A stretch of 7,080 nucleotides of DNA from an uncultured Collinsella sp. (GTDB taxonomy: Bacteria > Actinomycetota > Coriobacteriia > Coriobacteriales > Coriobacteriaceae), in assembly GCA_938045085.1 (NCBI GenBank), contig CALINZ010000172.1, forward strand, positions 1-7,080, given 5' to 3'. The translations under genes were made by a program, and so were the position numbers. The notes below the pieces were generated by a model. The model did no database searches. It worked only from the letters and a program-made list of their open reading frames with translations, and was not told where the DNA came from. Of this stretch, positions 4,610-7,080 are shown piece after piece. How positions within the stretch are numbered: the first letter of the stretch is position 1; each line of letters begins with the position of its first letter.

Positions 4610-6980
4610 CGACAACGCGCTGGTGGTGGCGCTCGATACCTCGACCGACATGCTTGCCTGCGCGGCAAGTTGGATTGATAGACAGACGGGCGAGACGAAG
4701 CTCGTGAGTGGCGACCACATGTGTCGCCGTCACGCCAACGTTGAGCTCGTGAATACCGTTGATGGTGTGCTGGCTCAAGCCGGTCTGGATCGCAGCGATG
4801 TTGGTTGCTACGTGGTCGGCCGCGGCCCGGGGTCGTTTACGGGTGTGCGCATCGGCATCTCCACTGCCAAGGGCCTCGCACGTGGTGCCAATGTTCCGCT
4901 GCTGGGCGTGTCGACGCTTGACGCTTGCGCTTGGACGGCGTGGAAGGCTGGCGTGCGCGGCAAGCTTGGTATCTTGGCCGATGCTATGCGCGGTGAGGTA
5001 TATCCGGCGCTGTATATGCTGGTCGATGAGGGCCCCGAGCGTCAATTTGAGCGCGAACACGTGGTCAAGGCCGCCGTGGCGCTTGATGAGTGGCGTCAGA
5101 CCGCGGGCTGGGATCAGGTTCAGCTGACCGGTGACGGTCTCGTGCGCTATGGCAAGCTGCTGGGTGAGGACGAGATCGCCCGCTGCGTGGAGCGCGACCT
5201 GTGGTGGCCTTCGGGCGAGGGCTTGCTGCTCGCGCACGCTGCGGGTGACGGCGATCCGGCTCGCGTCCTGCCGATTTACACGCGCCTTTCGGATGCCGAG
5301 GAAAACGAGCGCAAGCGTCTTGGTCTTGCCGAGAGTGCGCAGAGCGAAATTACGGGCGTTGCCGATGAGCTCGCCGGTCGTCATCTGCAGTTCCGTCCCA
5401 TGGGCGCGGCGGATGCCGAGGGCGCGAGCGCGTTAGAGGCTGCCTGCTTTGAAGGTGCCGGACACAAGGCGTGGACGCCGGGCATGTTCCTGTCCGAACT
5501 GGGCGAGGACGTCGCTGCGCCGCGTAGTTGGTGGGTGGCACACGATGACGGCAAGCTGCTGGGCCTTGCCGGCGGTATGGTCGTGGACGGTGATGTGCAG
5601 ATTCTGGATGTCGCCGTCGACCCGGCACATCGCCGTGAGGGCATTGCCCGCAAGCTGCTGTCGCACGTGAGCTATGATGCCCAGATGCTCGGCTGCACCA
5701 CGGCTTCGCTCGAGGTCGAGGACGGCAACGAGGGAGCGATCGCGCTTTATAACGCTCTGGGCTTTACCGAGGCTGGCCGTCGCCGCGGCTACTATGGTGC
5801 CGGCAAGGATGCCATCGTCATGACGGCTCCGCTGCCCCTCGTGCTTCCGGTCGACAATGCTTCGCCCGAGCCGACGGCGGCAGAGCAGCGCGTATGGCCG
5901 CTGCCTGCGCCCGGGCGCTCCGAGGGGGAGCGTGCCGAAATTGAGCGCCGCCGCCTAGTGCTCGCTATCGAGAGCTCCTGCGACGAGACGGCCGTGGCGA
6001 TTATCGATGCGGATGGCAATATGCTGGCCAACCAGGTGTCGACGCAGATTGATTTTCACGCCCGCTTTGGCGGCGTGGTGCCCGAGATCGCCTCGCGCAA
6101 ACACGTCGAGGTGATTGTGAGTGTCGTGGATGCGGCGCTTGAGGATGCCGCAGCATCGCTTGGTCTTGAGGATGGAGCCATTGCCCCCAGCGAGCTTGCC
6201 GCCGTGGGCGTGACACAGGGTCCGGGCCTGGTGGGCGCGCTCGTGGTTGGCGTCGCCTTCGCCAAGGGCTTTGCCTACGCTGCCGGCAAGCCGCTCGTGT
6301 GCGTCAATCATCTTGAGGGTCATCTGTTTGCCAACCTGCTGGCGCAACCCGACCTCAAACCGCCGTTTATCTTCACGCTTGTCTCGGGTGGGCACACCAT
6401 GCTCGTGCACGTGAAGGCGTGGGGCGACTACGAGGTGCTCGGTGAGACGCTCGACGACGCTGTGGGCGAGGCCTTCGACAAGGTAGCCAAGGCGTTGGGT
6501 CTGGGCTATCCCGGTGGCCCCATCATTTCCAAGCTGGCCGAGACGGGCAACCCCAAGGCGATCGATTTCCCCCGTGCGCTTAACAGCAGAGGAGACTATC
6601 GCTTCTCGCTTTCGGGCCTTAAAACCGCTGTGACGCTCTACATTGAACAGGAGACCAAGGCCGGGCGCACGATTCACCTGCCCGATCTGGCAGCTTCGTT
6701 TGAGGCAGCTGTCTTTGACGTGCAGTACAAGAAGGCCAAAAACGCATTGCACGCTACCGGATGCAAGGAATACTGCATCGGTGGCGGCGTCTCGGCCAAC
6801 CCGCATCTGCGCGAGATGATGATCAAGAAGCTTGGGCGTCAGGGGATCCGCGTGACGGTGCCGCCGCTTTCGGCATGCACCGATAACGCCGCCATGATCG
6901 CGGAGGTCGCCCGCCGTAAATTCGACCGAGGAGAAATCTCGCCGTTCGACGTCGACGCCGATCCGAACATGACGCTGTAG
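4596..6980 (+). CDS. tsaD: TsaB-RimI-TsaD fusion: t6A37 threonylcarbamoyltransferase with ribosomal protein acetyltransferase domain
   Basis: One uninterrupted frame of 794 residues joins three proteins that are usually separate. Residues 1 to about 243 are TsaB: VVALDTSTD (10-18), GRGPGSFTGVRIGIS (75-89) and DAMRGEVYPALY (129-140). Residues about 262-412 are a RimI-type GNAT acetyltransferase: acetyl-CoA loop RREGIA (346-351), LEVEDGN (372-378) and ALYNALGF (383-390), with Glu373 and Tyr385 at the RimI catalytic positions. A Pro/Ala/Glu/Arg-rich linker covers about 413-452. Residues 453-794 are TsaD: AIESSCDET (457-465), GGVVPEIASRKH (492-503), metal ligands His572 and His576 in NHLEGHLF, VSGGHT (596-601), GGGVSAN (729-735) and Asp763 in CTDNAAM. 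TsaB and TsaD, with TsaE, transfer the threonylcarbamoyl group from threonylcarbamoyl-AMP to A37 of ANN-decoding tRNAs; RimI acetylates the N-terminus of ribosomal protein S18. All three domains appear intact. The start overlaps tsaE by 14 nt. It is the last gene, followed by a terminator. The acetyltransferase target in this organism is inferred from the family only. Confidence 0.96.
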   Translation: MSLHNDNALVVALDTSTDMLACAASWIDRQTGETKLVSGDHMCRRHANVELVNTVDGVLAQAGLDRSDVGCYVVGRGPGSFTGVRIGISTAKGLARGANVPLLGVSTLDACAWTAWKAGVRGKLGILADAMRGEVYPALYMLVDEGPERQFEREHVVKAAVALDEWRQTAGWDQVQLTGDGLVRYGKLLGEDEIARCVERDLWWPSGEGLLLAHAAGDGDPARVLPIYTRLSDAEENERKRLGLAESAQSEITGVADELAGRHLQFRPMGAADAEGASALEAACFEGAGHKAWTPGMFLSELGEDVAAPRSWWVAHDDGKLLGLAGGMVVDGDVQILDVAVDPAHRREGIARKLLSHVSYDAQMLGCTTASLEVEDGNEGAIALYNALGFTEAGRRRGYYGAGKDAIVMTAPLPLVLPVDNASPEPTAAEQRVWPLPAPGRSEGERAEIERRRLVLAIESSCDETAVAIIDADGNMLANQVSTQIDFHARFGGVVPEIASRKHVEVIVSVVDAALEDAAASLGLEDGAIAPSELAAVGVTQGPGLVGALVVGVAFAKGFAYAAGKPLVCVNHLEGHLFANLLAQPDLKPPFIFTLVSGGHTMLVHVKAWGDYEVLGETLDDAVGEAFDKVAKALGLGYPGGPIISKLAETGNPKAIDFPRALNSRGDYRFSLSGLKTAVTLYIEQETKAGRTIHLPDLAASFEAAVFDVQYKKAKNALHATGCKEYCIGGGVSANPHLREMMIKKLGRQGIRVTVPPLSACTDNAAMIAEVARRKFDRGEISPFDVDADPNMTL

Positions 6981-6992
6981 CTGGTACGGCGC

Positions 6993-7012
6993 GGTCCCCG
7001 GACGGAGGGGCC
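6993..7012 (+). other. Small GC-rich hairpin after the last stop codon
   Basis: GGTCCCC (6993-6999) can fold on GGGGCC (7007-7012) with one bulged T and a 7 nt loop. No T-tract follows (next bases CGGATATAAGG), so it is not a rho-independent terminator by itself. It could protect the mRNA 3' end or slow polymerase before the terminator at 7051, or be chance pairing in GC-rich sequence. Confidence 0.3.
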
Positions 7013-7050
7013 GGATATAAGGTTTCCTGCTCTACAGTCCTGCGCAAGAC

Positions 7051-7076
7051 GAAGGCCACATTAAGTGGCCTTCTTT
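7051..7076 (+). terminator. Rho-independent terminator of the operon
   Basis: A perfect 9 bp stem (GAAGGCCAC 7051-7059 with GTGGCCTTC 7065-7073) encloses the loop ATTAA and is followed by TTT. Its short T-tail is followed by GCGT, as is the T-run of the terminator at 16-47 (TTTGCGTT there). Placed 70 nt after the last stop codon, it is the natural end of the operon. The 7 bases between the last listed position and the terminator's own flank hold no gene, and the window ends before any next gene is seen. Confidence 0.82.
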
Positions 7077-7080
7077 GCGT

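Noticed and set aside
4494..5384. Long minus-strand open frame of 296 codons
   Set aside because: It lies wholly opposite tsaE and the TsaB domain, its translation is rich in His, Arg and Ala with no recognisable motif, and such frames are expected opposite GC-biased genes.
5955..6806. Long minus-strand open frame of 283 codons
   Set aside because: It is antisense to the TsaD domain, whose motifs are unmistakable, and shows no family motif of its own.
4596..6980. The triple fusion as a sequencing or frameshift artefact
   Set aside because: The frame is continuous through both linkers, with domain motifs in phase on each side and linker composition typical of real fusions. An artefact would need lost stops at two junctions.
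6993..7012. Hairpin as the operon terminator
   Set aside because: No T-tract follows it, while a canonical stem with a T-tail stands at 7051-7076.
1..7080. tRNA genes, CRISPR arrays, riboswitches, insertion sequences or phage genes
   Set aside because: Nothing was seen: the non-coding parts are only about 156 and 100 nt and are accounted for by terminators, promoters and ribosome binding sites, and no repeated units or mobile-element ends are visible.

Overview
The window looks like a piece of chromosome from a moderately high-GC Gram-positive bacterium. The best guess is a gut member of Coriobacteriia close to Collinsella. That placement is inferred from three things: gene order, GC-rich codon use in most genes, and a single-reading-frame TsaB-RimI-TsaD protein of a kind I recall from Coriobacteriia. 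No rRNA, tRNA, phage, insertion sequence or CRISPR sequence is visible. No stretch of more than about 160 bases lacks a gene or a recognisable control signal.

Layout. Bases 1-47 are the tail of an upstream transcription unit, ending in a strong rho-independent terminator. Bases 48-156 form the promoter region, with two sigma-A-like promoters and a strong ribosome binding site. Six plus-strand genes then fill 157-6980 almost without gaps: acpS (holo-ACP synthase), nnr (bifunctional NAD(P)HX epimerase/dehydratase), alr (alanine racemase), a family 4 uracil-DNA glycosylase, tsaE, and a three-domain tsaB-rimI-tsaD fusion. Junctions from first to last are 0, 2, 8 and 12 nt, then a 14 nt overlap, so this is almost certainly one operon. 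It closes with a small hairpin and a second rho-independent terminator at 7051-7076.

Roles. The operon groups housekeeping and repair jobs: activating acyl carrier protein for lipid synthesis, repairing damaged NAD(P)H, making D-alanine for peptidoglycan, excising uracil from DNA, and making the tRNA t6A37 modification. The TsaE ATPase and the TsaB and TsaD subunits are all here; TsaC (the threonylcarbamoyl-AMP synthase) is not in the window. RimI, the N-terminal acetyltransferase for ribosomal protein S18, lies between TsaB and TsaD in one 794-residue polypeptide.

I see no wholly new system. The points most worth a second look are the triple fusion, a Shine-Dalgarno-like run at its RimI/TsaD seam, and an AcpS with a C-terminal extension and a leucine where the family usually has a conserved histidine.
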